From positions 81,612,765-81,676,764 of the forward strand of contig CM067081.1 of the NCBI GenBank assembly GCA_034008185.1: a stretch of 64,000 bases of DNA, in the 5' to 3' direction. This document shows positions 15,867 to 29,186 of the stretch, piece after piece. The notes under the pieces were generated by a model. It was not told the origin of the DNA. It was given only the letters and a program-made list of their open reading frames with translations, and searched no databases. Made by a program: the position numbers and the translations under genes. Within the stretch, counting starts at the first letter, position 1; the number at the start of each line of letters is the position of its first letter. The stretch comes from Gorsachius magnificus. Lineage: Eukaryota; Chordata; Aves; Pelecaniformes; Ardeidae.

Positions 15867-16237
15867 GATCTCTTTCTGTTTCAGCTCATATGGCTGAAGT
15901 AGTCTGTGATTATTTTAATTTGCATGTAGAGCAGCAGCCCCCATGGTACCATCTAAAAAATCCCCCAGATTTTGGGGAAATATGGATTCAGATCCCTTCC
16001 TGATGAAGATTTTCTGTGATAATCAAAGTGGAATGCTTAACTGAGGCAACTCAAAGGCCTGTAAGCATCTTTCTTCTTCTGAAAGCAGTTATATTTCTTG
16101 TATGATGTTTGAGTCCACATATGTATTCAGATACTTAATTCTGAAGGAAAAAAAATCAGTGGTCTAATAGAAACCTAAATATCATTGTGGATCTCAGCAT
16201 TGCTATTGCTTTGCCTCAGTTTCCCACCTGTAAATAT

Positions 16238-16370
16238 TCATAGAATCATAGAATCGTTTAGGTTGGAAAAGACCTTTCAGATCATCAAGTCCAACCATTA
16301 ACCTAACACTGTCATCCCACCACTAAACCATGTCCCTAAGCACCTGTCTTTTAAATACCTCCAGGGATGA
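16238..16370 (-). mobile_element. CR1 LINE 3'-end fragment (second group)
   Basis: On the plus strand this starts with the inverted CR1 tail TCATAGAATCATAGAATCG, followed by the inverted 3' region (GGTTGGAAAAGACC, ATCATCAAGTCCAACCATTA, CCATGTCCCTAAGCACCTG). It ends near CCAGGGATG, where similarity to CR1 stops. Only the last 130 bp or so of the element are present, as expected from 5' truncation during target-primed reverse transcription. It sits about 300 bp downstream, in transcription order, of the 96-nt MID1 exon, in the sense direction of MID1. Closely related copies are at 39149-39298 and 40542-40765. Confidence 0.92.
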
Positions 16371-16852
<482 letters not shown>

Positions 16853-17275
16853 TCAGGATCTGAATTTTGTTACTACACAGATATGAACATGAGACTTTCA
16901 TTTTGATCTGCTCCATTAAATGTTTTGTCTATGCATCAAGTATGGCAAGACAAGATAGCAGAAAAGTTCAAGATAAGAGTGAGTCCTAGAAAATAGAGTT
17001 TCTAAGGGCCTACTAAAAACTGGAGTAAGCAATTAGTTTTAGTCAGGGGAAAAAAAAGGAGTAAGGAGAACAGCAGGGAGGCTAAAAATGTTTCACCAAA
17101 AAAAGTGGTTTATTTTATCTGAGAACACTTTTTGACTTATTTCCTGCTCTCAGTCTTACATCTGAATTTAAAATCCTGTTACTAACTGAGGTCTCCAAAT
17201 ATGTGCCCCTTTGGGACTGTATTTGTAAGGACCCAGTAGATGGGTCAGCACTTTCTTCTTGGGATTCATAGTGCT

Positions 17276-17290
17276 GGGGGTGTGTGTGTG
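17276..17290. repeat. Short GT microsatellite
   Basis: A run of GTGTGTGTGT follows GGGGG in intronic DNA. It is too short to be of note by itself. Confidence 0.6.
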
Positions 17291-20200
17291 ATTGATCTAA
17301 TTGATTTAATTCCCTAGTTCAATAGAGTTATGTTTTTTTAACAAATATTTCTAAAGAACATCCTTTCTACGCAGAAGAATAAAATACCTGCTCACAGGCT
17401 GTGCCTTCACTAATCTCTCTGAAGAGAGAACTTGTGGCTTATGTCTGTGTTCATCAACTGATTATGGCTGCAATAAATATCTGCAACTGTGGGAGACCAG
17501 AGTGCTTTCCAGATCTGAGGCCGCATCCTGGCCACTGTGCATCTGCATGCGAGATTCCCTCCGTTATCCACAGGAAGGAAATCCAAGCACATGAGGAGGA
17601 GGAGGAGGTCTGTGTTGGCTGTGATCCTGCTCCCTGGTCTGGCTGCCTTGGGACCAGGACCCTGCCATGCACCGTGGAACTTGCAACTACCAGCTCCTCG
17701 CTTTTTACTACACATCCCGAGATAGCTGCTGGTTTACATGAAATTCCATCTTCTGGAAACACACGGGTGTGAAAACGTCCTGGTTTTGCATAAATACAAA
17801 GTTTCCAGGGAGATAAAAAACCCTCTGTAAATATAACTTGAGTACATAAAAAAGAAGAAAAAAAAAGAAGTAAGCCCTTAAAGAGTCCTGACTGTAAACA
17901 CTCGTTTATTTCAGTCAGGGGCGTATATTTCATTTTGAAAATCCTGGGGACTGCAGGCGTGACAAGCTGTTCCTCATGGTTATTCGCCTAGGTAAGCGTG
18001 CGACACTAGTCCCTTGCTTAGTATTCCTGACAGGCTGACAGTCCCTGCCTTTTAATTGTACTTTGTCCTCCGAGCAGTCCCCGGTATCTATGAAGGACTG
18101 AACAAGAATACCAGAGCTGGGCCCTGCGCTTCTCTCCTCACAAGGGCTGTAGTGTCTCTGCAGAGCTCTCCTTAATTTCATCCTTCCTCATCTTTTATTA
18201 ATGGGTTTCTTTTCTTCACAAGGCGACTTTTCCCCTCGATGTATCTATTCCGTTGCTTAAGTTCCTTCAGCTCCCGTGAACTTGCGTGACTTCTCTCATC
18301 CTTCCCTCCTGCCCTGTCCCACCTCCGTGCATATATTTAATGTGTGTGTGCACGCGTGCGCGCATGTTTTCTGGTGCCGATACTCCCTGCCTACTTCCTG
18401 CTGTTTTAAAACACTGCGTTCCTCGCTCTCCCTTTCTGCAGCCGTGCAGCCTCCTTACTCCTTCTTGCATAGGGCTACAAATGAGTGAAGCTGGCAGTAT
18501 TTCACTGCTGAACCATACGTACTTTGGCATTTACCAGGGCAGATGCTGTAAACACCAGAGGAGCAGTCAGTCCTGCTCCATTAAAGATAGCATGGGATTT
18601 TGATAGCTTTACGTATATAACCCTTCCGAGAAGCGTGATGGGTGTCTGAAGTACATAATTTTGGTGTTTCTTCCCAGAACAGCCATGCATATCGAGTATC
18701 ACAAGCTGTGGCTGTAAAAATACCTTCTACACTGCATTTATTTTATAGCCCATTAAAACAAAGAGTAACAAGGACGGGCATTCTTTACCGAACAGTCTGA
18801 GCTGTATCTTATATTTCCATAAGCTGTACTGTGAATGATCACTTAATTGCAAAGACATGTTTGCTGTGCTGTTAGACGTCCCTTTGTAGAGCTGAGATTC
18901 ACATGCAAAGTTAAAATACCGCATATAGTTACAGTATCAGATAACCTCTGTCTTTAAAAAACAGTTAAGGGAGGTCCAAATGTGCAAATACTCTTGAAAT
19001 TATATTTTTACACCTTCTTATTGTCCATACATTCATTTTGTACATGTTCTAATATTTTATACTGAAAGATTTAAAATGAAAAATGTAAGTTCTTGATTAG
19101 GATTGCCTAATTTCAAATGTATTACTGGACACAATAAATGCTAACAGTTGGGACCTTTGCATACTATGAAGAAAAAAGGTTCTCAAAGATTTTATGGAAT
19201 ACTTCAGTGATTTTCAATAACCTGAAAGTGTCTTGAACTAAGGCCTTTATTATATGAAGAGCAAGTATTTTTCTCTGAAACATAAATTTATTTACCCATA
19301 GATTATATATGGATTATTATACCCAGGATATTTTTCAAACCCTGGGTAAAGAACAAAACCTTAGAATTAAGTTCTCTATCTAGTGAATATAAACATAAAC
19401 CCATATATATTATTATGGTTTCACACAGATCTCTTGATGTCCTCTGCATTTCCCAACTGTGAAAATGGAGAATAACTACTGAACAAGTGAGTTGCCTTAC
19501 AAAAATTAGAGTTAATGCATTCCTGTGCTATAGCTCCTTGAACTGTGTCCTTTTCAAACTGGAAAGCCTGGCATTTTGTTTCCTTGAAGTTTGGTATGCA
19601 AGAGATTGGGGTCTTTTTAAATCAAGAAGTATCAGAATGTTGATGAACTTCTGTTGAAAACATCAGTTTTTATTAATGCTTTACTAAATAGCAAGAACTG
19701 GCAGCTGCTTTCTGAAATTAATGTCAATTTTTTCAGCTTCACTAGGGTAAGTACTGAATGGCAGCTCTTAAAACTGGCCTGACTTGAAAGTTTTAAAGGT
19801 CATAAAGCTCGACCAATCCTTGCAGTATGTTTACCCAGATTTTCTCGTGGCAGTACCTTTCTCTAGTTCTTTCCCCTATTCCTTTCCCATATGGACCATG
19901 GCACCACTTTGGCTACCACACAATAGTACGCATCAGAAGCGGAGTTCAAGCCCTGCATTCTTTCTTTACTCTGCACAAGGGGGCTGGGAAGGACCTGAAA
20001 GACTTTTAAACTTCAGAAGTAGTTTAACTTGCTCACAGACTTTCCATAGTGTCACAAACTCATTTCGCATCCACACCTGAAACTTCCCAGTTTGTGTAAA
20101 ACTTCAATGCCAAATTTGGTGCTCTGGCCATCTTGAAAAATCGATCCAGGGCTGTAGACCAGAATTCCTGGGATAGCGAATTATAGCCAGGTTTTAAGCC

Positions 20201-20989
20201 TGGAGAAGATGTGCTCCCACATTATGATGAGTATATGTAAAAAGGAGTGGCAGAATAAGCTTATTCAAAGTATCTTCGTTCCTCCCACCTAATGTCCTAC
20301 TGCCATTCTCTTAGGTGAACCAAATTACAACTTTGTTTTTGGAAATGTTCTAGATATATTGTAATTTCTTAAATATTCCCAACTACCTTTCCTTATCTTT
20401 TTTGTCACTTGCCAATTTTCGTCATCACCCGTCTATTAAACAATGATCTTAGAAATGCAGGGGTTGTTTTTTAAAAGAAAGACAATAGTTGTTGTGCATT
20501 TGCTCTGTGAACAGGCTTCATGCACATTAATTCAGTGGATGCAAACTGCTCTAAAAAACCAAAAGCCAGGCTGAACGCTTTCGGACGTAGCCTGAATGCT
20601 GCAGACCTAGCTCAAGATCTTGACATTCCATGCGTGCTTTGCCACTGTTTTTACAATACCCAGTATAAAGTGAAAAGAATGCTTACTGTCCATTTAGCAC
20701 GGTCTGACAACTATACAACATAAATATTCCTATAATCTTGGGATAAATCCAAGCAGATGGAATCGCAGGCATGTAATTGAAAAGGACAGTTGAGGATGTT
20801 GTTTCATTTTGACTCGGCATGCCTATAAAATGATATGATCCAGGGACTGGAGCCTGAAGTTGGAAAAATTAATGCTAAAAATTAGAGGAAGGCAACTCAG
20901 GACTGAATGCCTTCTTTAAGCTGCTGTCTAGCTCACAGTGAAGTCATGATCTTGTTGCAGTAACGATTGCGTGAGTCTTGTGCCCTGAT
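17291..20989. other. Intronic stretch, no gene; one GC-richer patch and one Z-DNA-like tract
   Basis: No exon or repeat family is recognised apart from the alternating tract at 18340-18367. A GC-richer patch lies at about 17490-17700, near the 96-nt exon. It carries open frames on several strands (for example 17454-17933 minus), none with domain motifs. The rest is AT-rich. Confidence 0.55.
18340..18367. repeat. 28-bp alternating purine-pyrimidine tract (Z-DNA candidate)
   Basis: From 18340 to 18367 every step alternates purine and pyrimidine: TG repeats run into CACGCGTGCGCGCATGT. The CG- and CA/TG-rich alternation is the classic sequence requirement for left-handed Z-DNA. It is unusually CpG-dense for this AT-rich intron. 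Confidence 0.75.
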
Positions 20990-21056
20990 TGAAGTGGGAG
21001 GTCAGACTAGATGATCATAATGGTCTCTTCTGGCCTTTAAATCTATCAGTCTATGA
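20990..21056 (+). mobile_element. Old CR1-like LINE 3' end
   Basis: The sequence GGTCAGACTAGATGATCATA followed by TGGTCTCTTCTGGCCTTTAA and ATCTATCAGTCTATGA is the 3' end of an older CR1-like element. The degraded tail ATCTATCAGTCTATGA replaces perfect octamers. Only about 65 bp can be assigned confidently. The upstream 150 bp may belong to it but are too diverged to say. Confidence 0.75.
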
Positions 21057-24000
21057 AAACCAAATGTGAACCCATGCCCTTTGCCAAATTAACAGTCTCA
21101 CGCAAGGCATTGCTCGTCTAAAATAGGAAGGTAGCACAGATAGTCCTAAGCTACTATATGGGTTGAAAAAGCTGTCAAAATAAATTAATGTAAACTTCTT
21201 AAGATGAAAAACGCTGACTTGTGTGCTCCTGCCTTACGTCACAGCAGAGAAAACAACAATATCCCGGAGATCTTCTCAGAGGCATTTTCGTGGCCCATAA
21301 AAAATGTCTATTCAAAGGGCCACAAGATGAAAGCTATCAGCTACAATGAGATTTTAAATTCCATTTGAAGTAAAACCACTGTCTTTTTCTCATTAAAAAT
21401 ATTCTTTTTCCTGCCATTGTTAAATATAAATACTCATTTGTATTTTCCACTCACTGCTTACCGGAAGGTTTTGAGAACCGATCCACTGAAACTGCAGCAC
21501 AGACTCACACACTGTGGGATGGTACTTTGTAACAACAGCCATGCTCACCATTTGCACCAAATCCATCATGACCAAAGCCCTTCAGCAGCAAACATTGACA
21601 GCAGTTTGCGTTTTCTCTGCTCCTGGTGTAGAACTGACCAAGGTAAGGCATGTTTTGAGGCTATCTCCTGATTTAAAGAAGAAAACTTTGGAGAGTCTTC
21701 TGGGCTTATGCGAGCCCTGCATAGTGGAAATTAGGTTAAGTAATTATACAGGTTCCATGAGAACCACAGCCACCTTCCCATCATCTGTTTACAAATGGTC
21801 AAACTGAAACAGGGTTTATATGTTTTCAGATTTGGTTGGTTAAAGCACGTAACCAAAAGCCACCCAGTTACACTGCAGTAAAACAGAGATGAGGAAGAAA
21901 ATGCCACAAAGCAGAAGTGTGATCGTATCCTAACTTATTCAAGCTAGCAGGGCAACTAGAGTGGTGTTGACATGGCAGATCAGTCTTTAGTACATGCAGG
22001 CTGGCTGGAGATCGTAAATATACACCCGGTCACTAACAAAGTCCATAGAACCACATCTTCACTGTAACTGTTTTTCCCTCCTAACTCAAAGAAGTTATGC
22101 TTGCACGTGCTCCAGTTACGCTTCCACCCCATCGTGGTGACATACCCTATGAACTAGGCCCGTTGCCCCCACGACTTGTGTTGAACCTATTAAAAAAGTT
22201 GCCAATCAATTCCAGAAGAACTGCCAGAATATCAAGCATGATATTGAGCCAGGTTTTTGGGTGTATGTGAGTTTAATGTTTCCTTTGGTGTTCTTTATTT
22301 AAATGGACATGCCAGGTGCACATGGAAAAACTTAAGCTGATTTTTATTCTATGTACTTGTCCTGAAACAGATGACTACTATTCCGTAGGACACACATGCT
22401 CGACCCTGTATTTCTCCAGCCAGGGAATGGTAACGTTTGCGGTTAATAGGAATGATTGACCTCAAGTCTCAAATGTGCAGAGCTTCACAACTGCACTCCA
22501 CATTTCTATGTGAAAAGAAATAACAGCTATGATGTTGATACACTCCTGGGGACCAAGATTTTTACCTCAAGTGATTACAGTATATCACAAGCAAAGACCC
22601 ATGAGAAACTGCACCGTTAATTAATTGTCCAGGAGTATTTTCATTGAAAAGTGCAATAAAAATAGCTGAATTTCAAGCCGCTATGACTTAAATGATGTTA
22701 GCTAAGTTGGGCCTATTTCCATCTTTCATAGGAATGTAGCTTTTTTTTTTTTAATTAACCCTCATTTAAAATGGGACATTGTGAAAATTAAGGCAAATCC
22801 AAGGATTTCAGGTTCCTGACCACATAAATGTTTATTAACTGAGAGGGCAATTTTAGGGAAAACCTACAATTGGGCTCTCATTTCGCTGCAAAGCCATGCC
22901 CTCAAATATACCATGGGTGCTTGCCACTTGCAGACGTGGTTCTGCCCTTTGAATTAACTACACTAATCTGCCCTGTGAGTTGCTTTGCTGCCATGCTCTT
23001 TAGCCTTCTTTCACCGCTTCTTCTCCCTTCCTCAGAGCATAAGAGAAATTTCACAGCTGGGGCCTCTGAAAAAAGGACAGGATGGGCGCTATATATAGTA
23101 CACTATAGCAAAAGTTTCCCTTTGATGTGCAGTACCAGGTTTGGGAAAGAAACAGTATATATACTTAAAAACTATTCTGCCTGTTAACAGGGACCGTGAT
23201 TACCAAGAACACAGGCCAATGGAACTGACACTGCTTAGTTATGTTCAATATTAGAATGGAAAGTGAACGTACAAAAATTGGAAAGAAAATACAATTTTCC
23301 TTTAAACAAAGAAAGGAATTTGTTTTCTCGCGGCATTAAAAAATGTTATAAAAAAATCTGTCCCAGTTTAGAGAGTGACAAAACTGAATATAGGACAAGC
23401 AATTTTTTTAGACATTCCCATTTCAATCAAACTATTATAAGATATCCAAATGCTGGTTTGGTTGGGATCTGGGGGGTTGGTTCAGCGTTATTTCTAATGA
23501 ATTACTAATCAAAGGAGGACTAGAATAATGATCAGGAATCAAGGCTCAAGAAGGACTAGATTAAGCATTTGACTAAATTAAAACCCAAAACCGGTCTTGA
23601 ACTGATATGTGAGCTAATCAAAGTTTACAAAACTGTAGATATATTTGAGGCCCAAATATATTTGATTTATTTTTTTCACTTCAATGCAGTAGTCAAACTG
23701 GAAGATGAAGTGTTAAAAGAGCACAGCAAATACCAGACACCCTGCATTTAAGGCATGTCATTAAGGACTTACTGAGGAGAGCTAGAGGATTCATAAGCTC
23801 ATTCTTTTCCCCATGGGCTAATCCAGTGCAATGAAGGGGGTTAAGGAGAACTTGAACTGTTGCGCAGCTGTCCTGCAGCATCCTGGCTGCATCCACTTCC
23901 AAACTCCCAGGACATGGAACGTACTTAAAACGTTCAACAAGAGCTGCTGCTCATGAGATGCCTAATCTAATATTGCACAAGCAAGACCTGGGAAGTATTC

Positions 24001-26709
24001 ATTCCAAAAACTGAAGTTCTGAGTTTTGCACATAACTAATGACGACATTCATAGGAAGCAAAAAGCTCAGCTAAAGAACCACAATTTATGCACTGTTACT
24101 AAAGTCCTGGCTTCTACAGATGTCTGCCTAAACATTTCTGAAAGTATTTTATTTTTGTATTTCTGATTGTATTTTATTTAAGAGATTACAGAAAAAAATC
24201 TGGTTTTAATCAGTCAGTACATATTACTGCATTTTGCAGTTGAAAAATTCCATCTTATCTAACCAGGTATGTATAAAAAGCAATTCAGTATTACGCAAAA
24301 CTGGCAAGTTAGAAAGGACAGCTAGACAGGCGAGAGTAGAGAAGGTCAACATGGTGATTTGGTCTGTGTTAGGTAGCAGATGGGTGGAGCTGTCACAAGC
24401 CTAATTCAGCTCTTTCTGCTGCCCTGTAACAAAGCTGCCATCTGAGGCAGCTGCATTTATGTTTGTCAGCATGGCAAACAGCACTTTGAAGGATGCCTAT
24501 AGATTGCCCTTCTGAGGATGTGAATTGTCCATCTGGAGAATGAAGCTGGAAATCCATCTCCTGGCACAGTTGGAAGGACTGGGATGCCCAGGGCCTACGC
24601 TGGCTTTATCTGCTACTGGTGCAGCAACTAGCGGTTGGGCTCAAAGGACCACCAGAGGGAATTTATTCAAGAAATGAGAATGACTTTCTGTGCAGTTCCT
24701 CTATAGAGAGGAAACAGGTGCATCTGTGAACACAGTATATTCCTAGCTGTTGCTCTGGCAGCATATTAGGAGCCATACAGGCACCACCGGTAAGCCCAAG
24801 TGAAGCCAGATCACAGCATCTCTTTTTGAAAAGGCCGATCCCACTATCCAACGGAATGGTGCACGAGGCAAGTGTCAACCAACCAGTCAACTAGAAAGAC
24901 CCAACTGTGACTTAGGGTAAATCATACTAAAAAAAGCCCCACTTAACATTTTTATGGTATCTTTTTGTGTTTACAAACACTCCAGGATTTTGCCAAGAAG
25001 TATACCATGAGCTAATTCTTCCACTCTGGAGCACTCTGGTTTTGCACCACTGAAGTCATTGGTGGCTCTGCCTTTTCCTTCCAGTGAATAGGCTCCAGCT
25101 GCAAGAGGTTACTCGCAATAAAAAAGTTGTCATCCGTCCAGTTTAATGCTCATTCGGGCACATGATCATTGCCTTGCTGCCCACAGTTAGAGCTTGGTCT
25201 AGACAGAAGCGTAAATCTCTCTGTGTTTTCTTCTCTTCATTTTCTCTATTTCCTATTTAGCATACTAAACCCTTCTATTATATTGAGTGAATGCCCTGAA
25301 AGGAGTTTGACATGGTGAACTTGAGTTACTCACATTTTTAAAGTTTAGACGTGGGCTTAAGTATTTTTTTGAAAAGAAGGCTAAACATCTGAAATACTTG
25401 TCAATCTAATGTGGTAATGAATTTATCAGTATTTTTCTGTACAAAACTTTTGACCAAGCACCAGATCTTGAATTTAGGAGCTAGGGAAATAATCATCCTT
25501 GATTCATATTCCAGCTACAGAGTTGGTATTATATTTAAATCTTTGGCTTTACAAGTTTCTATGGATAAAACTGGAGAATAATGTTAAATAATCTTAGTAC
25601 AATTACTTACTTAGGGACTTATTAAAACAATGTGATGGTGATGAGCTAAGTTTAAACTAAATAGTGTGTATAAATTGCAAGGTACAGCTCATGATTTGGA
25701 ATCAGATTTTGTTTCATATTGCTGTCATACTCAGGTGAAGTTTCTGTTCTGACCTGCCTAACCCTTATTGCCAATACTTCATCAGAGATCAGCTCACCAA
25801 CCAACAAAAAACAACAGAAAACCCCCAAAACCAAAAAAGACAATAACTAAACCAAACCACCACCAAAAAAAAAATCGGAGCTTTTGGTGGGAAAAGCAGG
25901 TTCAGGTCTGAGTATAATTTAAATATCGATCCACTGGAAAAAGAACCTCAGCAAAAATAGCTCTTCCTTTTTGCCTTGTATTTGCCACTGATAAGTCCAA
26001 GAAAAACATACCAAGGAAAGAGTCAGCAGGCAGAAGTATCATCATCTCTCATTTAATGTGCAACACTAAAAGCTATTCCTTCCCCTTACCTCAGCAGTGA
26101 ACCCAGCTCCATTCCCAGACCTCCTGATCTCCCTCACCACTCTTAGCTCCAAAACACGTGTGTATTTGGCCCCTTTTTCTTTGGTCATGCTGTGACCTGC
26201 CCAGCTACTGCTACGATGCACCCCTCAACTCCTGCTAGATTTTATGAACCTGAGTTGAACCCAGTTGCTGGCTCTTGCTTTGCCAGCAGTGCAAGGTGCC
26301 AAGAGTTTCTGGGTGGAAGGTTTGAAAATAACTTGGATGCTCAAGAAAATGCTCAGGGGTTGTGTGCTACAGCCAGGGGAGCACCAAAAGAAATAATTCC
26401 TTTCCTTCCCATGCTAAGATAATACTTTTCAGTCCATGTCGGAGTGCACATTCACTCAGATTAAAATGCAATAATCAATTCAATGTCAATCCAACTATCT
26501 TTTGATGGGCCAATAATTGACAGACACATTATTAGTTAACAAGCCTCAACAATGTATATGGAGAGGTTAAAAAAACTTACAAACCAAAAGCATATGTCCC
26601 ATGTGGAGGCCACAGCAGACTTGTGTATTTTACTTATTTCAGCATCACAGATAATAACAGATGTGTTTCATTTTACTAATATGAACTAATCAATTACTAT
26701 GAACTAATG
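21057..26709. other. Intronic stretch, no gene recognised
   Basis: This AT-rich intron has no recognisable exon, RNA gene or repeat family. A T13 run lies near 22740. Frames of up to about 105 codons (22870-23187 plus) lack protein motifs and have no splice or promoter context. Confidence 0.55.
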
Positions 26710-26735
26710 AATTGTTCATACTAATATGAACAATT
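26710..26735. repeat. Perfect inverted repeat, 10-bp arms with 6-nt loop
   Basis: AATTGTTCAT, the loop ACTAAT, and ATGAACAATT form a perfect hairpin. Just upstream (26680-26709) the words ACTAATATGAACTAAT and TATGAACTAATGAATT repeat the same elements in direct orientation, so this looks like a small region of local duplication and inversion. Confidence 0.7.
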
Positions 26736-28765
26736 GCACAAGGATACTTCAAAGTAGTGGATTTTAGCTCAAGAAGGCATGTTTGCATGATTGTGGACGA
26801 AGCACTTTTGTAGTTTATTTTTATTATGTTCCTATGATAATAAATCACTTGTAGCATGCCAAACCATAAACATAACTCAAGCCAGTTCTACTTCATCAAT
26901 ATTTGCGGTCTGATCATTATATTCCAAACATTGTTCTCATTTGTTGCGTCAGTTTACATACGGCTTGAAAGCATATACAAGGTAAAACTTCTGTCGGTAA
27001 GAATCAGTGGACTGTTACAATACATTCCTAGCAGCACCACACAACTCTGGTCTCTCGAGACATTTAAAACATACCATTAAAAATATAAAATTCTGCTGCA
27101 GTTTGGCAAGGGGATACATCACACCATATGAAATCAAAGGACGTTTTTAGAAAAGAAGTGTAAATAGAAGCTCAAAATGTGTACACCTGTAAGATTTCAC
27201 ACTCACACTGTGCAGGCACGTAATTTTGTACTTCAGCTTCTGAGTTGAAACTTTCCTTTCTCTGTTTTCTTGGCATTTCACATTCTCAGCTGAAGGGCAG
27301 AACACTCAGGAAAGATCTACATGTTCTCTTCATAAAAGAACTTTAACAATTAATAAGAGATCCACATGTTCTAATAGGAAGAGGCTTCAAACATTTTAGT
27401 AAAAAAATAAGGGCAAGAAGCTTTGTCTTTGTTGTCAACATTAAACATCCAAATTTGCACTAGTAGATTTGATAAATCTGGCATCAGAAAAGAAAGCATT
27501 TAATGCATAGAAAACCAAAGCAATATTTAAGTACATATATAGAGAGATATCCTAGAATTTCATAAATGCTCAGTTAGGGGAAAAATATGAATAACACACA
27601 ATAAACCATCTCAATCCACAGTCCCTTTTTTATTAGAACAGCAAGTGGCATGTATAACCCAACCTATCTTTTAAACCGTAGAAATTGAAGTAATATCAAG
27701 ATCATTTTTAATATTAAGATCATTAAACTGCCATTTTCCTGTTACCTCTTCTTCCTCCAAAATGCTAAATTCAGAACCGATGGTCCCCTAGAGGAACTCA
27801 TGCGTGAGTAATGAAGCCTCCTAACTTACATTTGACTGCTATACAAAGAGTCTCAGACCCTTTCATCTTATCCAGTCCAGCATATCTAAATTAAGGGTGC
27901 AGAACTGAGCTAGTCTTACATGGCCTACTGATCATCTTCACATCAGGTGGGCTAACAGTAGGAAAATGGAGAATCAGCCTGCCTGAACCCTCCCATACAG
28001 CTTTGGCCACTTTTCTGTAACGACAGGCGTTCAGGCAATGAAAAATACGTGTGCCTGCATTTCAGTGAAAAGACTAGCAATTTAGAGAGATGTGCAAATC
28101 CAATTATTCCTGGACAAAGAGAGGGGCAGATCTTAACATTTCATTTGACACATTTAGATAACACGACCAATTTATACAGACTTCCTCCGGACAAATTATT
28201 CATTTGATTTATCACAGCCTTTGAAGTTTTCCCTACTATCAAGGCTGGCAAACTTTTTCCGCTGAAAATGTAAGCAAATGCTGATTATGTAAGTATGCTT
28301 TTCATGGCACTTTGGGAAGATATAAAAACAGTAAAGCCTGTGGAAGTATTTATTTGGGGCCTTTAATTAACTAATTTTGATTTTGATCTCAAAGTTTTCT
28401 TTGGAGAAAAGACATGGACTTGATTCACCCAGTACATTACATCAGGTTTGTATTTTTAACATCCACTGTTTCTGAGAGTCAGGTCTTCCAACCCTGTGAG
28501 AAACACCTTATCTGTAGCTGTATAAAACACACAGACAAGCACACATTTACATAGGTACTCATACATTCTCTGTAATGTGGAAAAATAAGTTATGCAACTT
28601 GCAAACGGAGTAGAAGGAGAACACAGAGCCTCCTCTGGTGTTTCTGTGCATGATTAACAGTAGAATGTTGAGGTCATACAACACTGATTGAGGGCTGAGC
28701 CTGATTTTGTACACTCAACAGTTTTTAAAATGTCCCATGCTCTTTAATTTCCTTTGTTCTTTTCC
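26736..28765. other. Intronic stretch, no gene recognised
   Basis: AT-rich intron with no exon, RNA gene or known repeat. The part from about 28120 to 28370 is not obviously repetitive and contains mixed AT-rich, TAAT- and ATTTG-type words of the kind common in conserved noncoding DNA, but that cannot be shown from one sequence. Confidence 0.5.
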
Positions 28766-28822
28766 TTGACTGAAGGAATTAGGTTTGACTGAAGGAGTTA
28801 AGTTTGACTGAAGGACTTAGGT
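28766..28822. repeat. 19-bp tandem repeat, three copies
   Basis: Three consecutive 19-bp units (28766-28784, 28785-28803, 28804-28822) follow the pattern TTGACTGAAGGANTTARGT, differing at only two positions. The array ends exactly where the CR1 fragment at 28823 becomes recognisable. Confidence 0.85.
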
Positions 28823-29186
28823 CTTTACTCCCTGGAGAAGAGAAGGCTCAGGGAGGACCTCATCTGTACTGATCAAGTACAGTATTCCTGTACTTAGAGG
28901 GCAGCTACAAAAAGGACAGAGGCTCTCTCTTCACAAGAAGCTACAGGAAGGAGACAAGGGGCAATGGGTACAAGTTGCATTGGGAGAGGTTTCATCTTGG
29001 TGTAAGAAATTTTTTACAGTGGGAACAATCATTCACTAGACAACAACTAGAGCCCTCATCACCAGAGCTTTTCAAGTTGCAATTGGACAGATAGTCTAGA
29101 TAACCTCACCTAGGCCCCCTTTCCTATGAAAGTTTGGACCAGATCATCTTTCAAGGTGCCTTCCAACCTGGGTTGCTCTGTGATTG
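28823..29186 (+). mobile_element. Older CR1 LINE 3' fragment
   Basis: The fragment opens with CTCCCTGGAGAAGAGAAGGC, the DNA behind the FSLEKRRL segment near the C terminus of CR1 ORF2. It continues through GGGCAATGGGTACAAGTTGC (TRGNG region) and ends in CAAGGTGCCTTCCAACCTGG with a decayed tail TGCTCTGTGATTGG. It is about 365 bp long, 5'-truncated, and carries many substitutions and gaps, so it is older than the copies at 40830 and 61540. Confidence 0.9.

Noticed and set aside
17454..17933. 159-codon minus-strand frame near the MID1 96-nt exon
   Set aside because: It lies on the MID1 strand, so I considered an extra exon. The peptide does not resemble MID1 or any domain, and the known MID1 residues join directly across the introns without it.
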